A stretch of DNA of 64,000 nucleotides, taken from Tupaia tana. Taxonomy: Eukaryota; Chordata; Mammalia; Scandentia; Tupaiidae. Where the stretch lies: NCBI GenBank assembly GCA_026018925.1, contig JAKSZU010000009.1, forward strand, positions 71,592,041-71,656,040. Direction: 5' to 3'. Shown here piece by piece: positions 1-13,200 of this stretch (positions are counted from its first letter, which is position 1; each line of letters begins with the position of its first letter). The notes below the pieces were generated by a model, which was given only the letters and a program-made list of their open reading frames with translations, was not told the DNA's origin and did no database searches. The position numbers and the translations under genes were made by a program.

Positions 1-496
1 TGGTGTGGATGAACTGAGGGTGTTCCTGGCTGAAAGGGGGGTTCTGGCTGGGGTCCTGGGGCTGGGACAACTGGGGGGCATTCCTCCCTCGAAGATCCTG
101 GCCCAGGGGTCGAAAGATGTGAGTGTGTTGTGGATGAACTGAGGGCGTTCCTGGCTGAAAAAGGGGGGTCTGACCTGGGGGCCCGGGGCTGGAACTACTG
201 GGGGGCTGTCCTCCCTCGAAGATCCTGGCCCAGGGGTCGAAAGATGGGAGTGTAGTGTGGGTGAACTGAGGGCATTCCTGGCTGAAAGAGGGGGGTCAGT
301 CCAGGAGTCCTGGGCCTGGAATTACTGGGGGGCAGTCCTCCCTCGAAGATCCTGGCCCAAGGGTCGAATAATGGGAGTGTGATATGGATGAACTGAGGGC
401 ATTCCTGTGTGTTGCTCAGAAGAGAGAAATTTACAAATGAAAGATGTGGGTAACAGTACAGAGAAAAAAGAAAAGGAAAAAAAAATGTACCATGCT

Positions 497-776
497 GGGA
501 ACCAGCAGTTAGCATAATGGCTATGTCCCTGGACTCCCACGTAATCGACAGTGGTTCGCGTCTCGGACCCGGTGGCTTACAACTCACGCCGGGCGCGTGT
601 GCGTGCCCAAGATCCCGAGAGGAGAATGGAGGAGAAGGGATTGCGGCGTTACCATCCCCCCTGGGGGGTGATTTCTCGCTTTCTGTCTCTATGTCTCTCT
701 CTGTCTGTCTGGCGAGCGCATGCGCTCTATAGCGAAAAACCTCTCCAAAAAAAAAAAACAAAACAAAACAAAAAAA
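497..776 (+). mobile_element. tRNA-derived SINE, long type, inserted in the array
   Basis: The element starts GGGAACCAGCAGTTAGCATAATGG, so it carries a tRNA-like A box and, downstream, a B box in GGTTCGCGTCTC. It ends CCTATAGCGAAAAACCTCTCC plus an A-rich tail. A direct repeat GTACCATGCT flanks it at 487-496 and 777-786. It sits at the A-rich linker and is the only SINE I see in the 30-kb array. Confidence 0.92.
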
Positions 777-3700
777 GTACCATGCTGAAAGAGGGGGGTC
801 TGGCCTGGGGTCCTGGGGCTGGAACTACTGGGGGGCAGTCCTCCCTCGAATATACTGGCCCAGGGGTCGAAAGATGGGAATGTAGTGTGGATGAACTAAG
901 GGCATTCCTGGCTGAAAGAGGGGGGTCTGGCCTGGGGTCCCGGGGCTGGAACTACTGGATGGCAGTCCTCCTTCGAAGATCCTGGCCCAGGCGTCGAAAA
1001 ATGGGAGTGTGGTGTGGATGAACTGAGGGCGTTCCTGGCTGAAAAAGGGGGGTCTGGTCTGGGGGCCAGGGGCTGGAACTACTGGGGTGCAGTCCTCCCT
1101 CGAAGATCCTGGAGAAGGTGTCGAAAGATGGAAGTGTGGTTTGGATGAACTGAGGGCGTTCCTGGCTGAAAGAGGGGGTCTGGCCTGGGGTCCAAGGGCT
1201 GGAATTACTGGGGGGCAGTCCTCCCTCGAAGATCCTGGCCCAGGGGTCGAAAAATGGGATTGTGGTGTGGATGAACTGAGTGCGTTCCTGTGTGTTGATC
1301 AAAAGAGAGAAATTTACAAATGAAAGATGTGGGTAACAGGACAGAGTAAAAAAAAGGAAAAAAAATGTACCTGGCTGAAAGAGGGGGGTCTGGCCTGGGG
1401 TCCTGGGGCTGGAACTACTGGGGAGCCGTCCTCCCTCAAAGATCCTGTCCCAGGGGTCGAAAGATGGGAGTGTGGTGTGGATGAACTGAGGGCGTTCCTG
1501 GCTGAAAGAGGGAGGTCTGGCCTAGGGTCCCGGGGCTTGAACTACTGGAGGGCAGTCCTCCCACGAAGATCCTGGCCCAGGGGCCAAAAGATGGGAGTGT
1601 GGTGTGGATGAACTGAGGGCGTTCCGGGCTGAAAGAGGGAGGTCTGGCCTGGGTTCCCGGGTCAGGAAGTACTGGGGTGTAGTCCTCCCTTGAAGATCCT
1701 GGCCCAGGTTTCGAAAGATGGGATTGTGGTGTGGATGATCTGCGGGCGTTCCTGTGTGTTGATCAGAAGAGTGAAATTTACAAATGAAAGATTTGGGTAA
1801 CAGGACAGGGGGGAAAAAAAGGAAAAAAAATGTACATGGCTGAAAGAGGGGGGACAGGCCTGGGTTCCCAGGGCTGGAACTACTGGGGGCAGTCCTCCCT
1901 CGAAGATCCTGGCCCACGAGTCGTAAGATGGGAGTGTGGTGTGGATGAACAGAGGGCGTTCCTGGGTGAAAGAGGGGGATCAGGCCTGGTGTCCCGGGTC
2001 AGGAACTACTGGGGGGCAGTCCTCCCTCGAAGATCGTGGCCCAGGGGTGGAATAATGGGAGTGTGGTGTGGATGAACTGAGGGCGTTCCTGTGTGTTGAT
2101 CAGAAGAGAGAAATTTACAAATGAAAAATGGGGTAAGAGGACAGAGAAAAAAATAAGGAAAAAAAATGTACCTGGCTTAAAGAGGGGTGTCTGACCTGGG
2201 GTCCCGGGGCTGGAAAGACTGGGGGGCAATCCTCCCTCGAAGATCCCTTCCCAGGGGTTGAACGATGGGAGTGTGGTGTGGATGAACTGAGGGCATTCCT
2301 GGCTGAAAGAGGGTGGTCTGGCCTGGGGTCCTGGGGCAGGAATTACTGGGGGGCAGTCCTCCCTCGAAGGTCCTGGCCCAGGGGTCGAAAGATGGGAGAG
2401 TGGTGTGGATGAAATGAGGGCGTTACTGGCTGAAAGGGGGGTTCTGGCTGGGGTCCCGGGGCTGGGACAACTGGGGGGCATTCTTCCCTCGAAGATCCTG
2501 GCCCAGGGGTCGAAAGATGTGAGTGTGTTGTGGATGAACTGAGGGCATTCCTGGCTGAAAGAAGGGGGTCTGGCTTGGGGTCCCGGTGCTGGAACTACTG
2601 GGGGGAAGTCATCCCTCGAAGATTCTGGCCCAGGGGTCTAAAGATGGGAGTGTTGTGTGGATGAGCTGAGGGCGTTCCTGGCTGAAAGAGGAGGGTCAGG
2701 ACTAGGGTCCCGGGGCTGGAACTACTGGGGGGCAGTCCTCCCTCGAAGATCCTGGACCAGGGGTCGAAAGATGGGAGTGTGCTGTGGATGATCTGAGGGT
2801 GTTCCTGGCTGAAAGAGGGGAGTCTGGCCTGCGGTCCGGGGGCTGGAACTACTGGGGGCCAGTCCTCCCTCGAAGATCCTGGCCCAGGGGTCGAACGTTG
2901 GGAGTGTGGTGTTGATGAACTGAGGGCGTTCCTGTGTATTGATCAGAAGAGGGAAATTTACAAATCAACGATGTGGGTTACAGGACAGAGACAAAAAATA
3001 GGAAAAAAATGTACCTGGCTGAAAGAGAGGGGTCTGGCTTGGGGTCCCGGGGCTGGAAAGACTGGGGGCCAGTCCTCCCTCAAAGGTCCTGGCCCAAGTG
3101 TTGAACGATGGGAGTGTGGTGTGGATTAACTGAGAGCGTTCCTGGCTGAAAGAGGGGGGTCTGGCCTGGGGTTCCAGGGCTGAAACTACTGGAGGGCAGT
3201 CATCCCTCGAAGATACTGACCCAGGGGTCGAAAAATGGCAGTGTGGTGTGGATGAACTGAGGGTGTTCCTGGCTGATAGAGGGGGGTCTGGCCTGGGGTC
3301 CCGGGGCTGGAACTACTGGGGGGCAGTCCTCCCTCGAAGATCATGGCCTAGGTGTCGAATGATGGGAGTGTGGTGTGGATGAACTGAGGGCGTTGCTGGC
3401 TGAAAGAGGGGGGTGTGGCCTGAGGTCGCAGGGCTGGACCTACTGGGGGGCAGTCCTCCCTCGAAGATCCTGGCCCAGTGGTCAAAAGATGGGAGTGTGG
3501 TGTGGATGAACTGAGGGGGTTCCTGGCTGAAAGAGGGGGGTCTTGCCAGGGGTCCCGGAGCTGGAACTACTGGGGGGCAGCCCTCCCTCGAAGATCCTAT
3601 CACAGGGATCGAAAGATGGGAGTGTGGTGTGGATGAACTGAGGGCATTCCAGGCTGAAAGAGGGGAGTCTGGGCTGGGGTCCCAGAGCTTTAACTACTGG

Positions 3701-5343
3701 GGGGAAGTCCTCCATGGAAGATCCTGGACCAGGGGTCGAAAGATGGGAGTGTGTTGTGGATGAAAGGAGGGAGTTTCTGGCTGAAAGAGGGGAGTCTGGC
3801 CTGGGGTCCTGGGACTTGAACTACTGGGGAGCAGTCCTCCCTCGAAGATCCTAGCCCAGGGGTCGAAAGATGGGAGTGTGCTGTGGATGAACTGAGGGTG
3901 AACCTGGCTGAAAGGGGGGGGGGGTCTGGACTGGGGTCCCGGGGCTGGAACTACTGGGGGGCATTCCTCCATCGAAGATCCTTGCCCAGGGGTTGAAAAA
4001 AGTGACTGTGTTGTGGATGAACTGAGGGCGTTCCTGGCTGAAGGAGGGGGGTCTGGCCTGGGGTCCCGGGGCATGAACTACTGGGGGCAGTCCTCCCGCG
4101 AAGATCCTGGCCCAGGGGTCGAAAGATTGAAGTTTGGTGTGGATGAACTGAGGGCGTTCCTGGCTGAAAGAGGGGGGCCTGGCCTTGAGTCCCGTGCCTG
4201 GAACTACTGGGGGGCAGTCCTCCCTCGAAGATCCTAGCCCAGGGGTCGAATAATGGGAGTGTGATGTGGATGAACTGAGGGCATTCCTGTGTGTTGATCA
4301 GAAGAGAGAAATTTACAAATGAACGATGTGGGTAACAGGAGAGAGAAAAAAGAAAAGGAAAAAAAATATAGCATGGTGAAAGAGGGGGGTTTGGCCTGGG
4401 GTCCTGGGGCTGGAACTACTGGGGGTCCGTCCTCCCTCGAAGATCCTGTCCCAGGGGTCGAAAGATGGGAGTGTGGTGTGGATGAACTGAGGGCGGTCCT
4501 GGCTGAAAGAGGGAGGTCTGCCCAGGGGTCCCGGGGCTGGAACTACTGGAGGGAAGTCCTCCCTCGAAGATTCTGGCCCAGGGGTCGAAAGATGGGAGTG
4601 TGGTGTGGATGAACAGAGGGTGTTCCTGGCTGAAAGAAGGGGGTCTGTCCTGGGGTCCCGGGGATGGAACAACTGGGGGTAGTCCTCCCTCGAAGATCCT
4701 GGCCCAGGGGTTGAAAGATGGGAGTGTGGTGTGGATGAACTGAAGGCGTTCCTGGCTGAAAGAGGGGGGTCTGGCCTGGGGCCCCGGGGCTGGAACTACT
4801 GGGGGGCAGTCCTCCCACGAAGATCCTGGCCCAGGGGTCGAAAGATGTGAGTGTGGTGTGGATGAAGTGAGGGCGTTCCTGTGTGTTGATCAGAAGAGAC
4901 AAAAATACAAATGAAAGATGTGGGTCACAGGACAGAGAAAAAAAAAGGAAAAAAAAATGTACCTGGCTGAAAGAGGGGTGCCTGGCCTGGGATCCCGGGG
5001 CTGGAACTACTGGGGGGCATTCCTCCCTCGAAGATCCTGGCCCAGGGGTCGAATGATGGGAGTGTGGTGTGGATGAACTGAGGGCATTCCTGGCTGAAAA
5101 AGGGGGGTGTGGCCTGGTGTCGTGGGGCTGGAACTACTGGGGGCAGTCCTCCCTCGAAGATCCTGGCCCAGGGGTCGAAAGGTGGGAGTGTGGTGTGGAT
5201 GAACTGAGGGCGTTCCTGGCTAAGGAGGGGGGTCTGGCCTGGGGTGCCGGGGCTGGAACTACTGGGGGGACGTCCTCCCTTGAAGATCCTGGCCCAGTGG
5301 TCGAAAGATGGGAGTGTGGTGTGGATGAACTGAGGGCGTTCCT

Positions 5344-5427
5344 GTGTGTTGATCAGAAGAGAGAAATTTACAAATGAAAGATGTGGGTAACAGGACAGAG
5401 AAAAAAAAAAGGAAAAAAAATGTACCT
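5344..5427. repeat. A-rich linker of the composite array unit (representative copy)
   Basis: About one third of monomers have this ~85-bp segment between GGGCGTTCCT and the next GGCTGAAAG. It reads GTGTGTTGATCAGAAGAGAG, then AAATTTACAAATGAA, then GTGGGTAACAGGACAGAG, an A tract broken by GG, and ATGTACCT. The A tract varies in length between copies. Monomer plus linker gives units of about 212 bp. Other examples begin near 1,287, 10,212 and 26,797. I see no counterpart in the short monomer array of the L1 at 46,391-46,613. Confidence 0.85.
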
Positions 5428-6220
5428 GGCTGAAAGAGGGGTGTCTAGCCTGGGATCCCGGGGCTGGAACTACTGGGGGGCACTCCTCCCTCGAAGATCC
5501 TAGCCCAGGTGTCGAAAGATGGGAGTGTGGTGTGGATGAACTGAGGGCGTTGCTGGCTGAAAAGGGGGGGTGTGGCCTGGGGTCGTGGGGCTGGAACTAC
5601 TGGGGGGCAGTCCTCCCTCAAAGATCCTGGCCCAGGGTTTGAAAGATGGGAGTGTGGTATGGATGAACTGAGGGCATTCCTGTGTGTTGATCAGAAGAGG
5701 GAAATTTACCAATGAGAGATGTGGGTAACAGGACAGAGAAAAAGAAAAAGGAAAAACAATGTACCTGGCTGAAAGAGGGGGGTCAGGCCTGGGGTCCCGG
5801 GGCTGGAACTACTGGGGGGCAGTCCTCCCTTGAAGATCCTGGCCCAGTGGTCTAAAGATGGGAGTGTGGTGTGGATGAATTGAGGGCGTTCCTGTGTGTT
5901 GATCAGAAGAGAGAAATTTACAAATGAACGATGTGGGTAACAGGAAAGAGAAAAAAAAAAAGGAAAAAAACATGTACCTGGCTGAAAGACGGGGGTCTTA
6001 CCTGGGGGCCCCGGGGCTGGAACTACGGGGGCTCAGTCCTCTCTCGAAGATCCTGGCCCAGGGGTCGAAAGATGGGAGTGTGGTGTGGATGAACTGCGGG
6101 CGTTCCTTTGTGTTGATCAGAAGAGTGAAATGTACAAATGAACGATGTGGGTAACAGGACAGAGAAAAAAAAAGGAAAAAAATGTACCTGTCTGAAAGAG
6201 GGTGGTCTGGCATGGGGTCC

Positions 6221-8380
6221 CGGGGCTGGTACTCCTGGGGGGCAGTCCTCCCTCTAAGATCCTGGCCCAGGTGTCGAAAGATGGGAGTGTGGTGTGGATG
6301 AACTGAGGGCGTTCCGGGCTGAAAGAGGGGGGTCTAGCCTGGGGTCCTGTGACTGGAAATACTGGGGGGCAGTCCTCCCTCGAAGATCCTGGCCCAGGTG
6401 TCGAAAGATGGGAGTGTGGTCTGGATGAACTGAGGGCGTTCCTGGCTGAAAAAGGGGGGTGTGGCCTGGGGTCACGGGGCTGGAACTGCTGGGGGGCAGT
6501 CCTCCCTCGAAGATCCTGGCCCAGGGGTCGAAAGATGGGAGTGTGGTGTGGATGAACTGAGGGCGTTCCTGGCTGAAGGAGGGTGGTCTGGCCTGTGGTG
6601 ATGGGGCTGGAACTACTGGGGGGCAGTCCTCCCTCGAAGATCCTGGCCCAGGGGTCGAAAGATGGGAGTGTGGTGTGGATGAACTGAGGGCATTCCTGGC
6701 TGAAACAGGGGGGTCTAGCCTGGGGTCCTGGGGCTGGAAATACTGAGGGGAAGTCCTCCCTCGAAAATTCTGGCCCAGATGTCGAAAGATGTGAGTGTGG
6801 TGTGGATGAACTGAGGGTGTTCCTTTGTGTTGATCAGAAGAGAGAAATTTACAAATAAAAGATGTGCGTAACAGGACAGAGAAAAAGAAAAAGGAAAAAA
6901 AATGTACCTGGCTCAAAGAGGGGTGTCTATCCTGGGGTGCTGGGGCTGGAACTATTGGGGGGCAGTCCACCCTCGAAGATCCTGGCCCAGGGGTCGAAAT
7001 ATGGGAGTGTGCTGTGGATGAACAGAGGGTGTTCCTGGCTGAAAGAGGGGGGTCTGTCCTGGTGTCCAGGGGCTGGAACTACTAGGGGGCGGTCCTCCCT
7101 CCAAGATCCTGGCCCAGGGGTCAAAAGATGGGAGTGTGTTTTGGATGAACTGAGGGCGTTCCTGGCTGAAAGAGTGGGGTCTGGCCAGGGTTGCCGGGCC
7201 TGTAATTACTGGGGGGCAGACCTCCCATGAAGATCCTGGCCCAGGGTTTGAAAGATGGGAGTGTGGTGTGGATGAACTGAGGGCGCACCTGTGTGTTGAT
7301 CAGAAGAGAGAAATTTACCAATAAGAGGTGTGGGTAACAGGACAGAGAGAAAGAAAAAGGAAAAAAAATGTACCTGGCTGAAAGAGGGGGGTCTGGCCTG
7401 GGGTCCCGGGGCTGGTACTACTGGGGGGCAGTCCTCCCTTGAAGATCGTGGTCCAGTGGTCGAAAGATGGGAGTGTGCTGTGGATGAACTGAAGGCGTTC
7501 CTGTGTGTTGATCAGAAGAGAGAAATTTACAAATGAACGATGTGGGTAACAGGAAGGAGAAAAAAAAAAGGAAAAAAAAATGTACCTGACTGAAAGAGGG
7601 GGGTCTGGCCTGGGGTCCCGGGGCTGGAACTACTGGGGAGCAGTCCTCCCTTGAAGATCCTGGCCCAGTGGTCGAAATATGGGAGTGTGGTGTGGATGAA
7701 CTGAGGGCATTCCTGTGTGTTGATCAGAAGAGAGAAATTTACAAATGAACGATGTGGGTAACAGGAGAGAGAAAAAAGAAAAGGAAATAAAATATACCAT
7801 GGTGAAAGAGGGGGTTTGGCCTGGGGTCCTGGGGCTGGAACTACTGGGGGTCCGTCCTCCCTCGAAGATCCTGTCCCAGGGGTCGAAAGATGGGAGTGTG
7901 GTGTGGATGAACTGAGGGTGTTCCTGGCTGAAAGAGGGAGGTCTGCCCAGGGGTCCCAGGGCTGGAACTACTGGGGGGAAGTCCTCCCTCGAAGATCCTG
8001 GCCCAGGGGTCGAAAGATGTGAGTGTGGTGTGGATGAAGTGAGGGCGTTCCTGTGTGTTGATCAGAAGAGAGAAATTTACCAATAAGAGGTGTGGTAACA
8101 GGAAAGAGAAAAAGAAAAAGGAAAAAAAATGTACCTGGCTGAAAGAGGGGGGTCAGGCCTGGGGTCCCTGGGCTGGAACTACTGGGGGGCAGTCCTCCCT
8201 TGAAGATCGTGGTCCAGTGGTCGAAAGATGGGAGTGTGGTGTGGATGAACTGAAGGCGTTCCTGTGTGTTGATCAGAAGAGAGAAATTTACAAATGAACG
8301 ATGTGGGTAAGAGGAAAGAGAAAAAAAAAAAAGGAAAAAAAATATACCTGACTGAAAGAGGGGGGTCTGGCCTGGGGACC
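6221..8380. repeat. 2.16-kb nested repeat, copy 1
   Basis: A block marked by GGCTGGTACTCCTGG, then GTTCCGGGCTGAAAG (6,313) and CCTGTGACTGGAAATACTGG, recurs 2,160 bp later (8,473) and again in the second 8-kb block. It contains about a dozen monomers, both plain and linker-bearing. It is a higher-order unit nested inside the 8-kb one. Confidence 0.85.
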
Positions 8381-10240
8381 CCGGGGCTGGTACTCCTGGG
8401 GGGCAGTCCTCCCTCTAAGATCCTGGCCCAGGTGTCGAAAGATGGGAGTGTGGTGTGGATGAACTGAGGGCGTTCCGGGCTGAAAGAGGGGGGTCTAGCC
8501 TGGGGTCCTGTGACTGGAAATACTGGGGGGCAGTCCTCCCTCGAAGATCCTGGCCCAGGTGTCGAAAGATGGGAGTGTGGTCTGGATGAACTGAGGGCGT
8601 TCCTGGCTGAAAAAGGGGGGTGTGGACTGAGGTCACGGGGCTGGAACTACTGGGGGGCAGTCCTCCCTCGAAGATCCTGGCCCAGGAGTCGAAAGATGGG
8701 AGTGTGGTGTGGATGAACTGAGGGCGTTCCTGGCTGAAGGAGGGTGGTCTGGCCTGTGGTGATGGGGCTGGAACTACTGGGGGGCAGTCCTCCCTCGAAG
8801 ATCCTGGCCCAGGGGTCGAAAGATGGGAGTGTGGTGTGGATGAACTGAGGGCATTCCTGGCTGAAACAGGGGGGTCTAGCCTGGGGTCCTGGGGCTGGAA
8901 ATACTGAGGGGAAGTCCTCCCTCGAAAATTCTGGCCCAGATGTCGAAAGATGTGAGTGTGGTGTGGATGAACTGAGGGTGTTCCTTTGTGTTGATCAGAA
9001 GAGAGAAATTTACAAATAAAAGATGTGCGTAACAGGACAGAGAAAAAGAAAAAGGAAAAAAAATGTACCTGGCTCAAAGAGGGGTGTCTGTCCTGGGGTG
9101 CTGGGGCTGGAACTATTGGGGGGCAGTCCTCCCTCGAAGATCCTGGCCCAGGGGTCGAAATATGGTAGTGTGCTGTGGATGAACAGAGGGTGTTCCTGGC
9201 TGAAAGAGGGGGGTCTGTCCTGGTGTCCAGGGGCTGGAACTACTGGGGGGCGGTCCTCCCTCCAAGATCCTGGCCCAGGGGTCAAAAGATGGGAGTGTGT
9301 TTTGGATGAACTGAGGGCGTTCCTGGCTGAAAGAGTGGGGTCTGGCCAGGGTTGCCGGGCCTGTAATTACTGGGGGGCAGTCCTCCCATGAAGATCCTGG
9401 CCCAGGGTTTGAAAGATGGGAGTGTGGTGTGGATGAACTGAGGGCGCACCTGTGTGTTGATCAGAAGAGAGAAATTTACCAATAAGAGGTGTGGGTAACA
9501 GGACAGAGAAAAAGAAAAAGGAAAAAAAAATGTACCTGGCTGAAAGAGGGGGGTCTGGCCTGGGGTCCCAGGGCTGGTACTACTGGGGGGCAGTCCTCCC
9601 TTGAAGATCGTGGTCCAGTGGTCGAAAGATGGGAGTGTGCTGTGGATGAACTGAAGGCGTTCCTGTGTGTTGATCAGAAGAGAGAAATTTACAAATGAAC
9701 GATGTGGGTAACAGGAAAGAGAAAAAAAAAAGGAAAAAAAAAATGTACCTGACTGAAAGAGGGGGGTCTGGCCTGGGGTCCCGGGGCTGGAACTACTGGG
9801 GAGCAGTCCTCCCTTGAAGATCCTGGCCCAGTGGTCGAAATATGGGAGTGTGGTGTGGATGAACTGAGGGCATTCCTGTGTGTTGATCAGAAGAGAGAAA
9901 TTTACAGATGAACGATGTGGGTAACAGGAGAGAGAAAAAAGAAAAGGAAATAAAATATACCATGGTGAAAGAGGGGGTTTGGCCTGGGGTCCTGGGGCTG
10001 GAACTACTGGGGGTCCGTCCTCCCTCGAAGATCCTGTCCCAGGGGTCGAAAGATGGGAGTGTGGTGTGGATGAACTGAGGGCGTTCCTGGCTGAAAGAGG
10101 GAGGTCTGCCCAGGGGTCCCAGGGCTGGAACTACTGGAGGGAAGTCCTCCCTCGAAGATCCTGGCCCAGGGGTCGAAAGATGTGAGTGTGGTGTGGATGA
10201 AGTGAGGGCGTTCCTGTGTGTTGATCAGAAGAGAGAAATT
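8381..10240. repeat. 2.16-kb nested repeat, copy 2 (shorter right end)
   Basis: This matches 6,221-8,078 with a constant 2,160-bp offset. Divergence begins near 10,240, where this copy reads TTTACAAATGAATGATG and copy 1 reads TTTACCAATAAGAGG. The match includes the rare AAATAAAAGATGTGCGTAAC linker variant (6,852 and 9,014). Confidence 0.83.
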
Positions 10241-13200
10241 TACAAATGAATGATGTGGGTAACAGGAAAGAGAAAAAAAAAAAAGGAAAAAAAATGTACC
10301 AGACTGAAAGAGGTAGGTCTGGCCTGGGGTCCCCGGGCTGGAACTACTGGGGGGCAGTCCTCCCTTGAAGATCCTGGCCCAGTGGTCGAAAGATGGGAGT
10401 GTGGTGTGGATAAACTGAGGGCGTTCCTGTGTGTTGATCAGAAGAGAGAAATTTACAAATGAACGATGTGGGTATCAGGAAAGAGAAAAAAAAAAAGGAA
10501 AAAAATGTACCTGACTGAAAGAGGGGGGTCTGGCCTGGGGTCCCAGGGCTGGAACTACTGGGGGGCAGTCCTCCCTTGAAGATCCTGACCCAGTGGTCGA
10601 AAGATGGGAGTATGGTGGGGATGAACTGAGGGTGTTCCTGTGTGTTGATCAGAAGAGAGAATTTTACAAATGAACGATGTGGGTAACAGGAAAGAGAAAA
10701 AAAAAAAGGAAAAAAAATGTACCTGACTGAAAGAGGGGGGTCTGGCCGGGGGCCCCGGGGCTGGTACTACTGGGGGGCAGGCCTCCCTCTAAGATCCTGG
10801 CCCAGGGGTCGAAAGATTGAAGTTTGGTGTGGATGAACTGAGGGTCTTCCTGGCTGAAAGAGGGGGCTCTGGTCTGGAGTCCCATGCCTGGAACTACTGG
10901 GGGGCAGTCCTCCCTCGAAGATCCTGGCCCAGGGGTCGAATAATGGGAGTGTGATGTGGATGAACTGAGGGCATTCCTGTGTGTTGATCAGAAGAGAGAA
11001 ATTTACGAATGAACGATGTGGGTAACAGGAGAGAGAAAAAAGAAAAGGAAAAAAAAATGTACTATGGTGAAAGAGGGGGGTTTGGCCTGGGGTCCTGGGG
11101 CTGGAACTACTGGGGGGCCTTCCTCCCTCGAAGATCCTGTCCCAGGGGTCGAAAGATGGGAGTGTGGTGTGGATGAACTGAGGGCGTTCCTGGCTTCAAG
11201 GGGGAGGTCTGGCCAGGGGTCCCAGGGCTGTAACTACTGGAGGGCAGTCCTCCCTCGAAGATCCTGGCCCAGGGGCCGAAAGATGGGAGTGTGGTGTGGA
11301 TGAACTGAGGGCGTTCCTGGCTGAAAGAGGGGGGGTCTGGCCTAGGGTCCCGGGATGGAACAACTGGGGGTAGTCCTCCCTTGAAGATCCTGGCCCAGGG
11401 GTCGAAAGATGGGAGTGTGGTGTGGATTAACTGAGAGCGTTCCTGGCTGAAAGAGGGGGGTCTGGCCTGGGGTTCCAGGGCTGAAACTACTGGAGGGCAG
11501 TCATCCCTCGAAGATACTGACCCAGGGGTCGAAAAATGGCAGTGTGGTGTGGATGAACTGAGGGTGTTCCTGGCTGATAGAGGGGGGTCTGGCCTGGGGT
11601 CCCGGGGCTGGAACTACTGGGGGGCAGTCCTCCCTCGAAGATCATGGCCTAGGTGTCGAATGATGGGAGTGTGGTGTGGATGAACTGAGGGCGTTGCTGG
11701 CTGAAAGAGGGGGGTGTGGCCTGAGGTCGCAGGGCTGGACCTACTGGGGGGCAGTCCTCCCTCGAAGATCCTGGCCCAGTGGTCAAAAGATGGGAGTGTG
11801 GTGTGGATGAACTGAGGGGGTTCCTGGCTGAAAGAGGGGGGTCTTGCCAGGGGTCCCGGTGCTGGAACTACTGGGGGGCAGCCCTCCCTCGAAGATCCTA
11901 TCACAGGGATCGAAAGATGGGAGTGTGGTGTGGATGAACTGAGGGCATTCCAGGCTGAAAGAGGGGAGTCTGGGCTGGGGTCCCAGAGCTTTAACTACTG
12001 GGGGGAAGTCCTCCATGGAAGATCCTGGACCAGGGGTCGAAAGATGGGAGTGTGTTGTGGATGAAAGGAGGGAGTTTCTGGCTGAAAGATGGGAGTCTGG
12101 CCTGGGGTCCTGGGACTTGAACTACTGGGGAGCAGTCCTCCCTCGAAGATCCTGGCCCAGGGGTCGAAAGATGGGAGTGTGCTGTGGATGAACTGAGGGT
12201 GAACCTGGCTGAAAGGGGGGGGGGTCTGGACTGGGGTCCCGGGGCTGGAACTACTGGGGGGCATTCCTCCATCGAAGATCCTTGCCCAGGGGTTGAAAAA
12301 AGTGACTGTGTTGTGGATGAACTGAGGGCGTTCCTGGCTGAAGGAGGGGGGTCTGGCCTGGGGTCCCGGGGCAGGAACTACTGGGGGCAGTCCTCCCGCG
12401 AAGATCCTGGCCCAGGGGTCGAAAGATTGAAGTTTGGTGTGGATGAACTGAGGGCGTTCCTGGCTGAAAGAGGGGGGCCTGGCCTTGAGTCCCGTGCCTG
12501 GAACTACTGGGGGGCAGTCCTCCCTCGAAGATCCTAGCCCAGGGGTCGAATAATGGGAGTGTGATGTGGATGAACTGAGGGCATTCCTGTGTGTTGATCA
12601 GAAGAGAGAAATTTACAAATGAACGATGTGGGTAACAGGAGAGAGAAAAAAGAAAAGGAAAAAAAATATAGCATGGTGAAAGAGGGGGGTTTGGCCTGGG
12701 ATCCTGGGGCTGGAACTACTGGGGGTCCGTCCTCCCTCGAAGATCCTGTCCCAGGGGTCGAAAGATGGGAGTGTGGTGTGGATGAACTGAGGGCGGTCCT
12801 GGCTGAAAGAGGGAGGTCTGCCCAGGGGTCCCGGGGCTGGAACTACTGGAGGGAAGTCCTCCCTCGAAGATTCTGGCCCAGGGGTCGAAAGATGGGAGTG
12901 TGGTGTGGATGAACAGAGGGTGTTCCTGGCTGAAAGAAGGGGGTCTGTCCTGGGGTCCCGGGGATGGAACAACTGGGGGTAGTCCTCCCTCGAAGATCCT
13001 GGCCCAGGGGTTGAAAGATGGGAGTGTGGTGTGGATGAACTGAAGGCGTTCCTGGCTGAAAGAGGGGGGTCTGGCCTGGGGCCCCGGGGCTGGAACTACT
13101 GGGGGGCAGTCCTCCCACGAAGATCCTGGCCCAGGGGTCGAAAGATGTGAGTGTGGTGTGGATGAAGTGAGGGCGTTCCTGTGTGTTGATCAGAAGAGAC

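Larger units (their letters stand above)
3121..11421. repeat. 8.3-kb higher-order repeat, copy 1
   Basis: Sequence from about 3,121 onward recurs about 8,301 bp later with only scattered differences. For example, the variant unit with GTGGATTAACTGAGAGCG occurs at 3,121 and 11,422, and the unit starting GAACGATGTGGGTAACAGGA at 4,321 recurs at 12,621. The boundary with copy 2 lies where the plain GATGAACTGAGG form switches back to the GATTAACTGAGAG form. This copy contains one ~208-bp linker-bearing unit (about 5,920-6,130) that copy 2 lacks. Boundaries are approximate because every unit resembles its neighbours. Confidence 0.88.

Noticed and set aside
517..732. ORFs across the tRNA-derived SINEs (for example with [15 protein letters not shown] or ARALARQTERDIETESEKS)
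   Set aside because: The same translations recur at every long-type SINE copy; they are non-coding Pol III-derived elements.
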